Source: Scatosoma sp045594025 (GTDB lineage Bacteria > Bacillota > Clostridia > Christensenellales > Borkfalkiaceae). Taken from it: a stretch of 64,000 bases of DNA. Of the stretch, positions 50,079 to 58,799 are shown one piece after another (the stretch's first letter is position 1; each line of letters opens with the position of its first letter). Below the pieces are notes generated by a model. That model searched no databases. It worked only from the letters and a program-made list of their open reading frames with translations, and was not told where the DNA came from. The position numbers were made by a program, and so were the translations under genes. The DNA is taken from positions 67,941 through 131,940 of the forward strand of contig JAZNXS010000033.1 in the NCBI GenBank assembly GCA_045594025.1, given 5' to 3'.

Positions 50079-51365
50079 ATGGGAAAGAAACAAAGAATCG
50101 AGACAACCTGCGTGCAAGGCGGCTACACTCCCGGAAACGGCGAACCCCGTCAAGTGCCCATCATTCAAAGCACGACGTTTAAATATGCAACCAGCGAGGA
50201 CATGGGTAAGCTGTTTGACTTGGAAGCCAGCGGATATTTTTATTCCCGTCTGCAAAACCCTACCTGCGATACGGTAGCGGCAAAAATTTGCGCGATGGAA
50301 GGCGGTTCGGCGGCGATGCTTCTCTCCTCCGGGCAGGCGGCAAACTTCTTCTCGGTTTTCAATATCGCAAACGTAGGCGATCATATCATTGCTTCTTCCG
50401 CTATTTACGGCGGTACGTATAATCTGTTCTCCGTGACAATGAGGAAAATGGGGATCGATTTCACCTTCGTTTCCCCCGATTGCACAGATGAGGAATTGAA
50501 TGCAGCGTTCAAGCCCAACACGAAAGCGGTTTTCGGCGAAACCATCGCAAATCCTGCGCTTTCCGTCCTTGACATCGAAAGATTTGCAAAGGCGGCGCAC
50601 GCGCACGGCGTTCCCCTTATCATCGACAACACGTTTGCCACCCCTGTCAACTGCCGTCCGATTGAGTTCGGCGCAGACATCGTTACCCACTCCACCACCA
50701 AGTACATGGATGGACACGGCGTAGCTGTTGGCGGCTGCATCGTCGATTCGGGTAAGTTCGACTGGACTGCGCATGCGGAAAAATATCCCGGACTTTGCAC
50801 CCCCGACGATAGCTACCATGGCATCACGTATACCGAAAAATTCGGGCTTGGCGGCGCGTTCATCACCAAGGCGACCGCGCAGCTCATGCGCGACTTTGGC
50901 TGCACGCAATCTCCTCAGAGCGCCTTCTACCTCAACCTCGGTTTGGAAAGCTTGCACGTAAGAATGGAGCGTCACTGTTTGAACGGGCAGAAGGTTGCCG
51001 AGTTCTTAGAAAACGACGACAGAATCGGTTGGGTAACCCATCCCGGTCTCCCCACGGATAAATATTATAAGCTGGCGCAAAAATATATGCCGAACGGCAC
51101 TTGCGGCGTCGTTAGTTTCGGCGTGAAAGGCGGCAGAAAAGCGGCGGAAAAATTTATGAAAGCTTTGAAACTTATCGCCATTGAAACCCACGTTGCGGAC
51201 GCGCGTAGCTGCTGCTTGCACCCTGCAAGCGCAACGCATCGTCAGATGAACGACGAAGAACTGATCGCAGCGGGCGTTCCCGGCGATTTGGTCCGTCTTT
51301 CCTGCGGCATTGAACATTACGAGGATTTGATTGCCGACATCAAGCAAGCGCTTGATACTTTATAA
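50079..51365 (+). CDS. metY: O-acetylhomoserine sulfhydrylase MetY
   Basis: 428 residues. Cys/Met metabolism PLP family: YSRLQNPTCD, SSGQAANFF, IIDNTFATPVNCRPIEFGADIV and the PLP lysine in HSTTKYMDGHGVAVGG. The C-terminal LSCGIEHYEDLIADIKQAL is the family end. It condenses O-acetylhomoserine with sulfide to homocysteine. AAAGGAG precedes the ATG. metA follows after 25 bases, giving direct sulfhydrylation of homoserine. Confidence 0.95.
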   Translation: MGKKQRIETTCVQGGYTPGNGEPRQVPIIQSTTFKYATSEDMGKLFDLEASGYFYSRLQNPTCDTVAAKICAMEGGSAAMLLSSGQAANFFSVFNIANVGDHIIASSAIYGGTYNLFSVTMRKMGIDFTFVSPDCTDEELNAAFKPNTKAVFGETIANPALSVLDIERFAKAAHAHGVPLIIDNTFATPVNCRPIEFGADIVTHSTTKYMDGHGVAVGGCIVDSGKFDWTAHAEKYPGLCTPDDSYHGITYTEKFGLGGAFITKATAQLMRDFGCTQSPQSAFYLNLGLESLHVRMERHCLNGQKVAEFLENDDRIGWVTHPGLPTDKYYKLAQKYMPNGTCGVVSFGVKGGRKAAEKFMKALKLIAIETHVADARSCCLHPASATHRQMNDEELIAAGVPGDLVRLSCGIEHYEDLIADIKQALDTL

Positions 51366-51390
51366 TTCATTACTACCCTGAGGAAACACT

Positions 51391-52314
51391 ATGCCCATTA
51401 AAATACCGAACAATTTACCTGCGGTAAAAACGCTAGAGAGCGAAAACATCTTCGTCATGACGGAAACGAGAGCCATGACGCAGGATATTCGTCCTTTGCG
51501 TATTTTGATTTTGAACCTCATGCCGAAAAAAATCGAAACGGAAACGCAGTTTGCTAGGCTTCTTGGCAACTCCCCTTTACAGGTGGAGATGGAGCTTATT
51601 CACACGAAATCCCATCAATCGAAGAACGTCGCAGAGGAACATTTACTCGCCTTTTACAAGACGTTTGACGACGTCAAAGATAAGAAGTTTGACGGCATGA
51701 TTATCACGGGCGCGCCCGTAGAACACATGCCTTTCGAAGAAGTAGAGTACTGGCAAGAGCTTTGCGAAATTATGGAATGGAGCAAGACGAACGTGCACAG
51801 CACCTTCCACGTTTGTTGGGGTGCGCAAGCAGGACTTTACTACCATTACGGCATTCAAAAACATGAAGTTCCCTCGAAGATGTTCGGGGTATTTCCTCAT
51901 ACCGTGGATTACAAACAATCCATTCTCTTCCGTGGCTTTGACGACGTGTTTATGGTACCTCAATCCAGACATACCACCGTCCTTCGCGAAGATATTGAAA
52001 AGGTAAAGGATTTAAAAATCCTTGCTTCCTCCGATAAAACGGGCGTATATGCCGTCTCCACGAAAAAGGGTAGACAGATTTTCATTACGGGACATTCGGA
52101 ATACGATGCAGATACGTTGAAAAACGAATACTTGCGCGATTTATCGCAGGGCAAACCCATTACTATCCCCGAAAATTACTTCCCGAATGACGATCCCACG
52201 CAGCCCCCTTTGATGTCGTGGCGTGGACATGCGCACTTGCTGTTTTCCAACTGGCTGAATTATTTCGTTTACCAAAGCACACCTTACGATATAAAGAAAG
52301 TAAAAAGCGTATAA
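51391..52314 (+). CDS. metA: Homoserine O-acetyltransferase (MetA family)
   Basis: 307 residues. The acyl-enzyme cysteine is in HVCWGAQAG (C142) and the His-Glu pair in TGHSEYD. Residue 111 in GAPVEHMPFEEVEYW is glutamate; in this family Glu111 marks acetyl-CoA use and Gly111 succinyl-CoA use, so this enzyme should make O-acetylhomoserine, matching MetY. It is the second gene of the methionine operon. Confidence 0.95.
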   Translation: MPIKIPNNLPAVKTLESENIFVMTETRAMTQDIRPLRILILNLMPKKIETETQFARLLGNSPLQVEMELIHTKSHQSKNVAEEHLLAFYKTFDDVKDKKFDGMIITGAPVEHMPFEEVEYWQELCEIMEWSKTNVHSTFHVCWGAQAGLYYHYGIQKHEVPSKMFGVFPHTVDYKQSILFRGFDDVFMVPQSRHTTVLREDIEKVKDLKILASSDKTGVYAVSTKKGRQIFITGHSEYDADTLKNEYLRDLSQGKPITIPENYFPNDDPTQPPLMSWRGHAHLLFSNWLNYFVYQSTPYDIKKVKSV

Positions 52315-52349
52315 ACCCGTACATGGGTATCTGATTTGAGGAGGTTGCT

Positions 52350-53597
52350 ATGAAAAAACGACTCAAAACTATACTACCGATTTCCATGTCTGCATTCCTC
52401 CTTTTTGGAACGTCCTCTTGTTTTTTTATGGAGCGAAAAATCGCCTCGGCTGAGCTTTCCAAAGGCTATGAACGCACGGCGTCGGATAGCGGCGAAGTGA
52501 ACGATACTTTCAAAACGAGCCTAGCGGATTTCTCTTTCTCTCTTTTTAAAGAAACGGTGACGAAAAACAAGCAAAATGATTTGGTTTCTCCCCTTTCCGC
52601 GGCGCTTTGTCTCGCCCTGATCAATAACGGCGCAGGCGGCAATACCCGCGCGGAACTGGAAACCCTTTTCGGCATGGATACAGACGCCTTTAACCGTGCC
52701 ATGTATGCGTATACCTCTTCCTTATATTCCTCGGATGAATGCAAGCTCAGCTTGGCAAACTCGATTTGGATGAAGGAGAACGCCCTGAACGTCAACCCTG
52801 CTTTCTTGCAATCCAATGCAGACTGGTACGGCGCGCAAGTGTATGCCTCCCCCTTTGATTCCACAACGATTACGGATATCAATAACTGGTGCTATAACAA
52901 AACGCAAGGGAAAATCAAGAAAATCCTTGATGAAATTCCTTCCAGCGCCGTGATGTATCTCCTCAACGCAGTGGATTTCGACGCCAAATGGCAGAAAAAA
53001 TACGAGCTTTCCGACGTGAAGAAACAATCGTTTTATAACTATGACGATTCGGAACCGACCGTGAATATGCTCTATTCCAAAGAAAGCACCTACCTCACGG
53101 ACGAAAACGCCATAGGCTTTACAAAGCCCTATAAGAACAATCAATACAGCTTTGTCGCATTACTTCCCGACGAGGAAACGGATATTTATGATTATCTGGA
53201 CAGTCTGAACGTCGAGCGCTGGAATGCGCTTTGGGAAAATAAGATAACCTGCACCGTACATGCGCGCATGCCCGAATTTACGTATGAAAGCAGCATGTCC
53301 TTAAACGAAACGTTGCAAGCCCTTGGCGTACATGATATGTTCTCGCCGGAGAATGCGGATTTTTCGAGAATCGACAGCACACAACAGTTGTGCTGCGCGA
53401 TGGTAAAGCAAAAAACATTTATTCAAGTAGACAGAAACGGCACGAAGGCTGCCGCCGTTACCCTCGGCGGTATGATGAAAATGTCAGCCGAACCCCCTAA
53501 AACCGTGTATATCACGCTGGATAGGCCCTTCGTCTATGCAATCGTAGAAAATGCTACCCATCTTCCCTTATTCCTTGGTGCGGTGACGAATTTGTAA
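52350..53597 (+). CDS. Secreted serpin (serine protease inhibitor) lipoprotein
   Basis: 415 residues. Signal peptide with a probable lipid-modified cysteine at C24 (LLFGTSSC), then a full serpin domain (about 52-415): NDLVSPLSAALCLALINNGAGG, SIWMKENALNVNP, YLLNAVDFDAKWQ, SFVALLPDEETDIYDYL. The reactive loop begins NGTKAAAVTLGG, a small-residue hinge as in inhibitory serpins. Counting from the hinge glycine as in alpha-1-antitrypsin puts P1-P1' at Met378-Ser379. The ATG follows GAGGAGGTTGCT. It is 35 bases after metA, so probably in the same transcript. It should act outside the cell, perhaps against host or rival proteases. Confidence 0.93.
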   Translation: MKKRLKTILPISMSAFLLFGTSSCFFMERKIASAELSKGYERTASDSGEVNDTFKTSLADFSFSLFKETVTKNKQNDLVSPLSAALCLALINNGAGGNTRAELETLFGMDTDAFNRAMYAYTSSLYSSDECKLSLANSIWMKENALNVNPAFLQSNADWYGAQVYASPFDSTTITDINNWCYNKTQGKIKKILDEIPSSAVMYLLNAVDFDAKWQKKYELSDVKKQSFYNYDDSEPTVNMLYSKESTYLTDENAIGFTKPYKNNQYSFVALLPDEETDIYDYLDSLNVERWNALWENKITCTVHARMPEFTYESSMSLNETLQALGVHDMFSPENADFSRIDSTQQLCCAMVKQKTFIQVDRNGTKAAAVTLGGMMKMSAEPPKTVYITLDRPFVYAIVENATHLPLFLGAVTNL

Positions 53598-53638
53598 TTC
53601 ATCGCATACCTGCCATGGGTTTTTCATTGACAACACAC

Positions 53639-53672
53639 AAAAGCACCGTTGCTTTCGCAACGGTGCTTTTTT
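53639..53672. terminator. Terminator after the serpin gene
   Basis: AAAAGCACCGTTGC (53639-53652), loop TTTC, GCAACGGTGCTTTT (53657-53670), then TT. It also serves the convergent regulator gene. Confidence 0.92.
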
Positions 53673-53685
53673 GAATAATCACGTT

Positions 53686-54333
53686 TTATTTCTTATCGAT
53701 TGCCCCTGCAATGGCGTAGTAAATGGGAATGGTGATAAACAAAACCCAGTACGGATGCCATGCGTCCCATGCCATACCGATTAAGCAATATATAAATGCA
53801 ACAAAAACGGGATAGCAAAAGGAACTTGCCCTTTTCGTCCTAATACAATCAACGATGGAATAATACACGGGAATCGTCACGTATAACGTCCAAGCAATCC
53901 CCCAACCGTCCCATATAAATCCCCACAGCAGAAAGGCTATCGTGATCACAATCGGATACGGCAACGTGCGTAATGCATTCCATATCTTGCCGCGCGTTCC
54001 TTCGGGAGCAATTTCCTCGTCCTCATCGTCCTCATCGTCTTCGTCATCGTCGTCTTCGTCGTCCGTATGTACTTTCTCAACCGCGACGGGTTCCGCGCTC
54101 TCTGCCTGCGCAATAGCTTCCGTTCGCTCGTTGCCCACCAAGGCATCCAAAGAAACGTTATATAATTTGGATATGGTAATCAAATTGTCGGTATCGGGCA
54201 GTGATTCTCCGCATTCCCATTTGGAAACCGCTTGACGGGAAACGCCAAGTTTTTCCGCCAGCTCTTCCTGAGAGAGCCCTGCCTGTTTTCTAAGTTCGTA
54301 AAGCTTTATTCCAAGCTGCGCACCGTTTGTCAT
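53686..54333 (-). CDS. XRE-family regulator with acidic linker and membrane domain
   Basis: 215 residues. Helix-turn-helix of the Cro/CI type at about 8-62 (LSQEELAEKLGVSRQAVSKWECGESLPD). A run of about 17 Asp/Glu residues near 92-108 follows. The C-terminal part has about four membrane helices with a repeated pattern (LLWGFIWDGWGIAWTLYVTIPVYYSI and a second copy GMAWDAWHPYWVLFITIPIYY, positions about 136-162 and 187-208). A membrane-tethered regulator is likely. The ATG follows AGGAGGACGATTT. Confidence 0.88.
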   Translation of the reverse strand: MTNGAQLGIKLYELRKQAGLSQEELAEKLGVSRQAVSKWECGESLPDTDNLITISKLYNVSLDALVGNERTEAIAQAESAEPVAVEKVHTDDEDDDDEDDEDDEDEEIAPEGTRGKIWNALRTLPYPIVITIAFLLWGFIWDGWGIAWTLYVTIPVYYSIVDCIRTKRASSFCYPVFVAFIYCLIGMAWDAWHPYWVLFITIPIYYAIAGAIDKK

Positions 54334-54360
54334 AAATCGTCCTCCTAAAATTGCAACCTT

Positions 54361-54389
54361 ATTCTACAACAAACCATCCCTTCTTTCAA
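54361..54389 (-). promoter_or_regulatory. Promoter of the membrane XRE regulator
   Basis: TTGAAA (54384-54389), 17-base spacer, TAGAAT (54361-54366), about 28 bases before the start codon. Confidence 0.72.
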
Positions 54390-54424
54390 CCGATTTTGCT
54401 TTGCAATTTCGCAACTATCGGTTG
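54387..54424. promoter_or_regulatory. Inverted repeat overlapping the regulator's -35 box (putative operator)
   Basis: CAACCGAT (54387-54394) and ATCGGTTG (54417-54424) are perfect inverted copies 22 bases apart, with an inner TTGCAA/TTGCGAA pair. The overlap with the -35 box suits autoregulation by the HTH protein. Confidence 0.6.
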
Positions 54425-54458
54425 CAGAACGTAAAAATGGTTAAAAATAGCCGTTTTT

Positions 54459-55157
54459 TTACGATTTTATCAAATCCTTGATGACTTCGCCTGCCAAAAT
54501 TAAACCCACGACGGAGGGCACAAATGCAATGCTTCCAGGGATACTCTTTCCCGACTCTTCATCCGTAAGCGGAGAAGAAATCGGTTCCTCTTTCGAATAG
54601 ACCACCTTCACGTGTTCAATCCCACGTTTTTTCAGTTCTCGACGCATTACCCTAGCCAAAGGACAAACGGTGGTTTTGGATATATCCGCCACCTCAAAAG
54701 CAGTAGCGTCCAGCTTATTCCCTGCACCCATGGACGAGATGACGGGCACTTTTGCCCCCATAGCCTGTTCAATCAGTGCAAGCTTGCCGCTGACCGTATC
54801 AATAGCGTCCACAACGTAATCATATTGCGTAAAATCGAACTGTGCCGCCGTTTCAGGCAGGTAAAAGACGTTGTGCGTGCGTACGCAAATATCGGGATTG
54901 ATGTCCTTTGCGCGCTCCGCCGCCACCTCCGTTTTTAATCTGCCCACCGTGGAATGCAACGCGATAATTTGCCGATTGATATTCGACTCGCTGACGGTAT
55001 CCCGATCGATCAAATCAAGCGCGCCGACGCCGCTTCTCGCCAACGCCTCCACAACGTAGCCGCCAACGCCGCCTACGCCAAATACTGCTACCCTGGTTTT
55101 TTTCAGTTTTTCCAAGCCCTCATCCCCGATGAGGATTGCCGTTCTTGAAAACGTCAT
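54459..55157 (-). CDS. tcdA: tRNA threonylcarbamoyladenosine dehydratase TcdA (ThiF-like)
   Basis: 232 residues. ThiF/MoeB adenylation fold: VAVFGVGGVGGYVVEALARSGVG, DRDTVSESNINRQ, YDYVVDAIDTVSGKLAL and the TcdA-type end FVPSVVGLILAGEVIKDLI. TcdA cyclises t6A37 to ct6A in tRNAs in an ATP-dependent way. GGAG precedes the ATG at 55157. It lies 27 bases after the metallo-beta-lactamase lipoprotein gene. Confidence 0.9.
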   Translation of the reverse strand: MTFSRTAILIGDEGLEKLKKTRVAVFGVGGVGGYVVEALARSGVGALDLIDRDTVSESNINRQIIALHSTVGRLKTEVAAERAKDINPDICVRTHNVFYLPETAAQFDFTQYDYVVDAIDTVSGKLALIEQAMGAKVPVISSMGAGNKLDATAFEVADISKTTVCPLARVMRRELKKRGIEHVKVVYSKEEPISSPLTDEESGKSIPGSIAFVPSVVGLILAGEVIKDLIKS

Positions 55158-55184
55158 AGCATTCTCCTAAGATTATATGTGGTT

Positions 55185-56363
55185 TTATCTCCAAACGCGA
55201 TTCGCTTTAAACCACTCTGTATCCTTGAATAACGTATTATTATTGGAACAATTTACACGGACACCGTCCGTATTCGAGGTGACTACGATATTCCCATTCA
55301 AAAGCGCATACGTCGAGCCGCTTGTTATCAAGGGCACGTAGACTTTATCCGTATAAACGGAAACCTTATCGATAGTTTCTTGATGAGGGAACCCGTGTTT
55401 ATCTCCACAACAGCAACAAAATACAACGATTTCAGGCTGAATCACCTTCAAAAGTTCTTCCGAACTAGAGGTATTACTGCCGTGGTGGCCTGCTTTATAC
55501 AGTACGCATTCGGGTAAGTCGTTGCTTGCCACCAAGGATTTTTCACCGCTTTCTTCCAAATCCCCCGTGAAGAGGAAATGGTTATCCTCTTGTGAAATCA
55601 AGGTGCAAACCGAGTAATTGTTTTCGGTCGACGTCTTCGTTTCGTAATATTTTTGATATAAAATATTCAAGGTAACGCCTTTGCCGAGCTCATAGCTTCT
55701 CTGCGCACCGTTTTCGTTATTCCAACATTCGAGCGCCGTGTAATGTTTCGCACCTTGCGCTACTTCCGCATCGCGAAGCGCAACGTATTTTTGATAAATT
55801 TGCGAAGTTACGGCGGTTTGCGCAAAGTCAATGATGGTTTCACATTCAAAGTTCGCAAAAATCCCATTATTGTCCGAACCTGCAAACGCGGCAATGTGAT
55901 CTTCATGCGCATGCGTTGCAATCACGTATTCCAACACGTTATCCGTACAATATTGCTGTATGTAGGGCACAATCGTCGTCGCCGAACCTTTCGTCGACCC
56001 TGCGTCGATTAAAACCTCTACGTCGCCCACTTTGATTAGTGTACAATCCCCCGAAACGCGGTTGCCAAGCTGTAAAAAATGAATACTCAGCTCGTCATAG
56101 AGAATATCCCCCGTCGAGCCGCCTATCGACGAACCATCATTAGAAGAAGCTCCGCTTCCCGAAGAATTTGCGCCGCTTGAAGACTCTTTCCCCCCGGAAG
56201 AACTCGAATCATCGTTTGAAGCCGAGCCGGATAAGGAACTAAATTCAGAGCTTGAACTCGTACCTACCCCTGTGCTTTCACTCACATCAAGCAAAATAGA
56301 GCACGAAGAAAGACTAACGGAAAGAAATAAGGCAAGAAAGGCGCTTATTATTCTTTTTTTCAT
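55185..56363 (-). CDS. Secreted metallo-beta-lactamase-fold lipoprotein (ComEC/Rec2 C-terminal type)
   Basis: 392 residues. Lipoprotein signal SVSLSSC (C21), a 50-residue Ser/Gly linker (about 30-85), then a metallo-beta-lactamase fold: metal site THAHEDHIAA (about 150-159), FLFTGDLEESGE, YKAGHHGSNTS and the late HGFPHQETI. This is the set seen in the nuclease-like C-terminal domain of ComEC. A run of four cysteines (FCCCCGDKHG) is unusual. The exposed enzyme may degrade extracellular DNA or another phosphodiester; this is inference. Confidence 0.87.
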   Translation of the reverse strand: MKKRIISAFLALFLSVSLSSCSILLDVSESTGVGTSSSSEFSSLSGSASNDDSSSSGGKESSSGANSSGSGASSNDGSSIGGSTGDILYDELSIHFLQLGNRVSGDCTLIKVGDVEVLIDAGSTKGSATTIVPYIQQYCTDNVLEYVIATHAHEDHIAAFAGSDNNGIFANFECETIIDFAQTAVTSQIYQKYVALRDAEVAQGAKHYTALECWNNENGAQRSYELGKGVTLNILYQKYYETKTSTENNYSVCTLISQEDNHFLFTGDLEESGEKSLVASNDLPECVLYKAGHHGSNTSSSEELLKVIQPEIVVFCCCCGDKHGFPHQETIDKVSVYTDKVYVPLITSGSTYALLNGNIVVTSNTDGVRVNCSNNNTLFKDTEWFKANRVWR

Positions 56364-56380
56364 GTATATACTCCATTTAT

Positions 56381-56413
56381 AAAAAATCGCCGTCGAAAAG
56401 ATCGACGGCGATT
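56381..56413 (-). terminator. Terminator after the pyruvate formate-lyase genes
   Basis: AATCGCCGTCG (56385-56395) pairs with CGACGGCGATT (56403-56413); the minus strand continues TTTTATAAATGG. Confidence 0.85.
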
Positions 56414-56446
56414 CGTCTTACGTGTTATTCCAAACGTATCCGAACC

Positions 56447-56680
56447 TTACATAGATTCGTGAATGGTTCTGGAAATAACGTCATCCTGCTGTTCTTTCGT
56501 GAGTTTAATGAAATTAACCGCATAACCGGATACACGAATGGTCAGCTGAGGATATTTTTCAGGATGCGCCTGCGCATCAAGAAGGGTTTCACGGCTGAAT
56601 ACGTTTACGTTAAGGTGGAAACCGTTGTCGCCAACGTAGCCGTCCAACATATTAACCAAATTATCAACTCTGTTCGACAT
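56447..56680 (-). CDS. Separate glycyl-radical domain of pyruvate formate-lyase
   Basis: 77 residues equal to the C-terminal end of pyruvate formate-lyase: DGYVGDNGFHLNVNVFSRE, PEKYPQLTIRV, then SGYAVNF with the radical Gly52, and the final HESM. It lacks the extra N-terminal part of GrcA/YfiD. The upstream pfl gene stops exactly where this segment should begin, so the two together make one PFL. AAAAGGAGATAATATT precedes its own ATG, so it is translated independently rather than by frameshift. Confidence 0.9.
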   Translation of the reverse strand: MSNRVDNLVNMLDGYVGDNGFHLNVNVFSRETLLDAQAHPEKYPQLTIRVSGYAVNFIKLTKEQQDDVISRTIHESM

Positions 56681-56709
56681 AATATTATCTCCTTTTATTT
56701 TTTCTACCC

Positions 56710-56734
56710 CCTACCTACAGTATATGCAGGTAGG
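56710..56734. promoter_or_regulatory. Stem-loop between the two pfl genes
   Basis: CCTACCT (56710-56716) and AGGTAGG (56728-56734) pair, just upstream of the ribosome site of the small gene. It may set the relative amount or stability of the two products. Confidence 0.6.
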
Positions 56735-56765
56735 TGGGCGCTGATTTTTTTGTTAAGCCAAGCGC

Positions 56766-58799
56766 TTAGTCTTCTTTACCAAGCGAGCTGGGCGTGATGG
56801 AGAAGGTATTGGAAATACCATCTCTGGAATATTCGTAAGGAAGCTTAGCAACCGATTCAAGGGAAGCCAAAGCACCGTTGGAATCTCTGCCGTGCATAGG
56901 GTTAGCACCGGGCGCCAAAGGCGTACCTGCTCTTCTACCGTCGGGCGTGTTACCCGTCTTCTTACCGTATACAACGTTGGACGTGATGGTAAGGATGGAC
57001 GTCGTAGGAACGCTTTCACGATAGGTGTAGTGGCTCTTAACCTTCTTCATGAAGGTCTTGAGTACCCATACGGCAAGGTCGTCTGCTCTGTCATCGTTGT
57101 TACCATACTTAGGATAATCGCCTTCGATACGGAAGTCAACTACGATACCGTCTTCGTTACGGATGGGATATACCTTTGCGTACTTGATAGCGGACAAGGA
57201 GTCTGCCGCGCAGGAAAGACCTGCGATACCCGTCGCGAAGAAACGACGAACGTTGGTGTCGTGCAAGGACATTTCCAATGCTTCGTAGCTGTACTTATCG
57301 TGCATGTAGTGGATAAGGTTCAGCGTGTTTACGTAAAGGTCTGCAAGCCACGTCATCATGGTTTCAAACTTCGCGCAAACTTCATTGATATCCAAAGCGT
57401 CGTCGCTAGTGATGGGCACGAATTCAGGGGAAACCTGCATGGGCTTGCCCGTCTTCTTGTCCTTCATAAGTTCGTCCTTACCGCCGTTGATTGCGTACAG
57501 CAAGCACTTTGCAAGGTTTGCTCTTGCGCCGAAGAACTGCATGTCCTTACCAACGCGCATACAGCTTACGCAGCAAGCGATTGCGTAGTCGTCACCCATT
57601 TCAGGACGCATCAAATCGTCGCTTTCGTATTGGATGGAAGAGGTACGGATGGAAATTTCCGCGCAGTATCTCTTGAATGCAAGAGGAAGTCTCTTCGACC
57701 AAAGCACCGTAAGATTAGGTTCGGGTGCAGGGCCGAGGTTATCAAGGGTGTGGAGAATACGGAAAGACGTCTTGGTAACAAGCGATCTGCCGTCTACGCC
57801 CATACCGCCGATGGATTCGGTTACCCAAGTAGGGTCGCCGGAGAAGAGTTCGTTGTATTCCTTCGTTCTCATGAACTTCACGATACGAAGCTTCATAACG
57901 AAATGGTCGATATATTCCTGTGCCTGCGTTTCGGTGATGAGGCCTTTTGCGAGGTCACGTTCGATATAAATATCGAGGAACGTCGTGTTTCTACCGATGG
58001 ACATTGCTGCGCCGTTTTGATCCTTAACCGCTGCAAGGTAACCAAAGTACAACGCCTGGATTGCCTGCTGAGCCGTTTCTGCGGGCTTGGAAATATCGCA
58101 ACCGTAGATAGCTGCCATTTCCTTCAAAGCCTTCAACGCCTTGATCTGGTCTGCCAATTCTTCACGGTTTCTAACCTTATCAGGGGTCATATCGCCGTTG
58201 ATTGCAAGCTTGTCCTCTTCCTTCTTCTGAATAAGGTAATCTACACCATAAAGCGCTACACGACGGTAGTCACCGATGATTCTACCACGACCGTATGCAT
58301 CGGGAAGACCGGTGAGGATATGCGCAGAACGAGCTGCTCTCATTTCGGGCGTGTATGCATCGAATACGCCTTCGTTGTGCGTCTTACGATACTTCGTAAA
58401 GATTTCTTTTACCTGAGGATCCAACTGATAGCCATACATTTCAAGCGCGCCTTCCGACATACGAATGCCGCCGAAGGGCTGCAAGGAACGCTTAAAAGGC
58501 TCGTCCGTCTGCAAACCTACAATCGTTTCAAGATCTTTATCCAAGTAGCCTGCTCCGTGAGAAGTAAGCGTGGAAACGATCTTCATATCTGCGTTGAGCA
58601 CGCCGCCTGCGTCGCGTTCTTTCTTCGACAAATCACAAACGATATCCCAAAGCTTTTTCGTTGCTTCTGTTGCGGGAGCAAGGAACGTTGCGTCGCCATC
58701 GTACGGCGTATAGTTATGCTGAATGAAATCACGCACGTCTATTTCGTCGTTGCACCATTTACCGGGAACAAATCCTTCCCAACCTTTGTATTGCATCAT
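56766..58799 (-). CDS. pflB: Pyruvate formate-lyase, main part lacking the glycyl-radical domain
   Basis: 677 residues. The active-site pair is in YAIACCVSCMRVGKDMQFFGARAN (C409-C410). Other PFL blocks: DAYGRGRIIGDYRR, MSIGRNTTFLDIY, TGIAGLSCAADSLSAIKYAKVYP and the last GANPMHGRDSNGALASL. Family members continue for about 75 residues to the glycyl radical, but here a TAA follows SSLGKED. The missing part is the next gene, 85 bases downstream. The enzyme converts pyruvate and CoA to acetyl-CoA and formate. AAGGAGTAACTTAT precedes the ATG. The activase and a thioredoxin are encoded just upstream. Confidence 0.95.
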   Translation of the reverse strand: MMQYKGWEGFVPGKWCNDEIDVRDFIQHNYTPYDGDATFLAPATEATKKLWDIVCDLSKKERDAGGVLNADMKIVSTLTSHGAGYLDKDLETIVGLQTDEPFKRSLQPFGGIRMSEGALEMYGYQLDPQVKEIFTKYRKTHNEGVFDAYTPEMRAARSAHILTGLPDAYGRGRIIGDYRRVALYGVDYLIQKKEEDKLAINGDMTPDKVRNREELADQIKALKALKEMAAIYGCDISKPAETAQQAIQALYFGYLAAVKDQNGAAMSIGRNTTFLDIYIERDLAKGLITETQAQEYIDHFVMKLRIVKFMRTKEYNELFSGDPTWVTESIGGMGVDGRSLVTKTSFRILHTLDNLGPAPEPNLTVLWSKRLPLAFKRYCAEISIRTSSIQYESDDLMRPEMGDDYAIACCVSCMRVGKDMQFFGARANLAKCLLYAINGGKDELMKDKKTGKPMQVSPEFVPITSDDALDINEVCAKFETMMTWLADLYVNTLNLIHYMHDKYSYEALEMSLHDTNVRRFFATGIAGLSCAADSLSAIKYAKVYPIRNEDGIVVDFRIEGDYPKYGNNDDRADDLAVWVLKTFMKKVKSHYTYRESVPTTSILTITSNVVYGKKTGNTPDGRRAGTPLAPGANPMHGRDSNGALASLESVAKLPYEYSRDGISNTFSITPSSLGKED

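Noticed and set aside
49992..50975. 327-codon minus-strand ORF
   Set aside because: Antisense to metY, whose PLP motifs are complete.
56447..56765. Frameshift or programmed recoding explaining the split pfl
   Set aside because: The large ORF ends in a clean TAA, and the small ORF has its own ATG and strong ribosome site 85 bases downstream.
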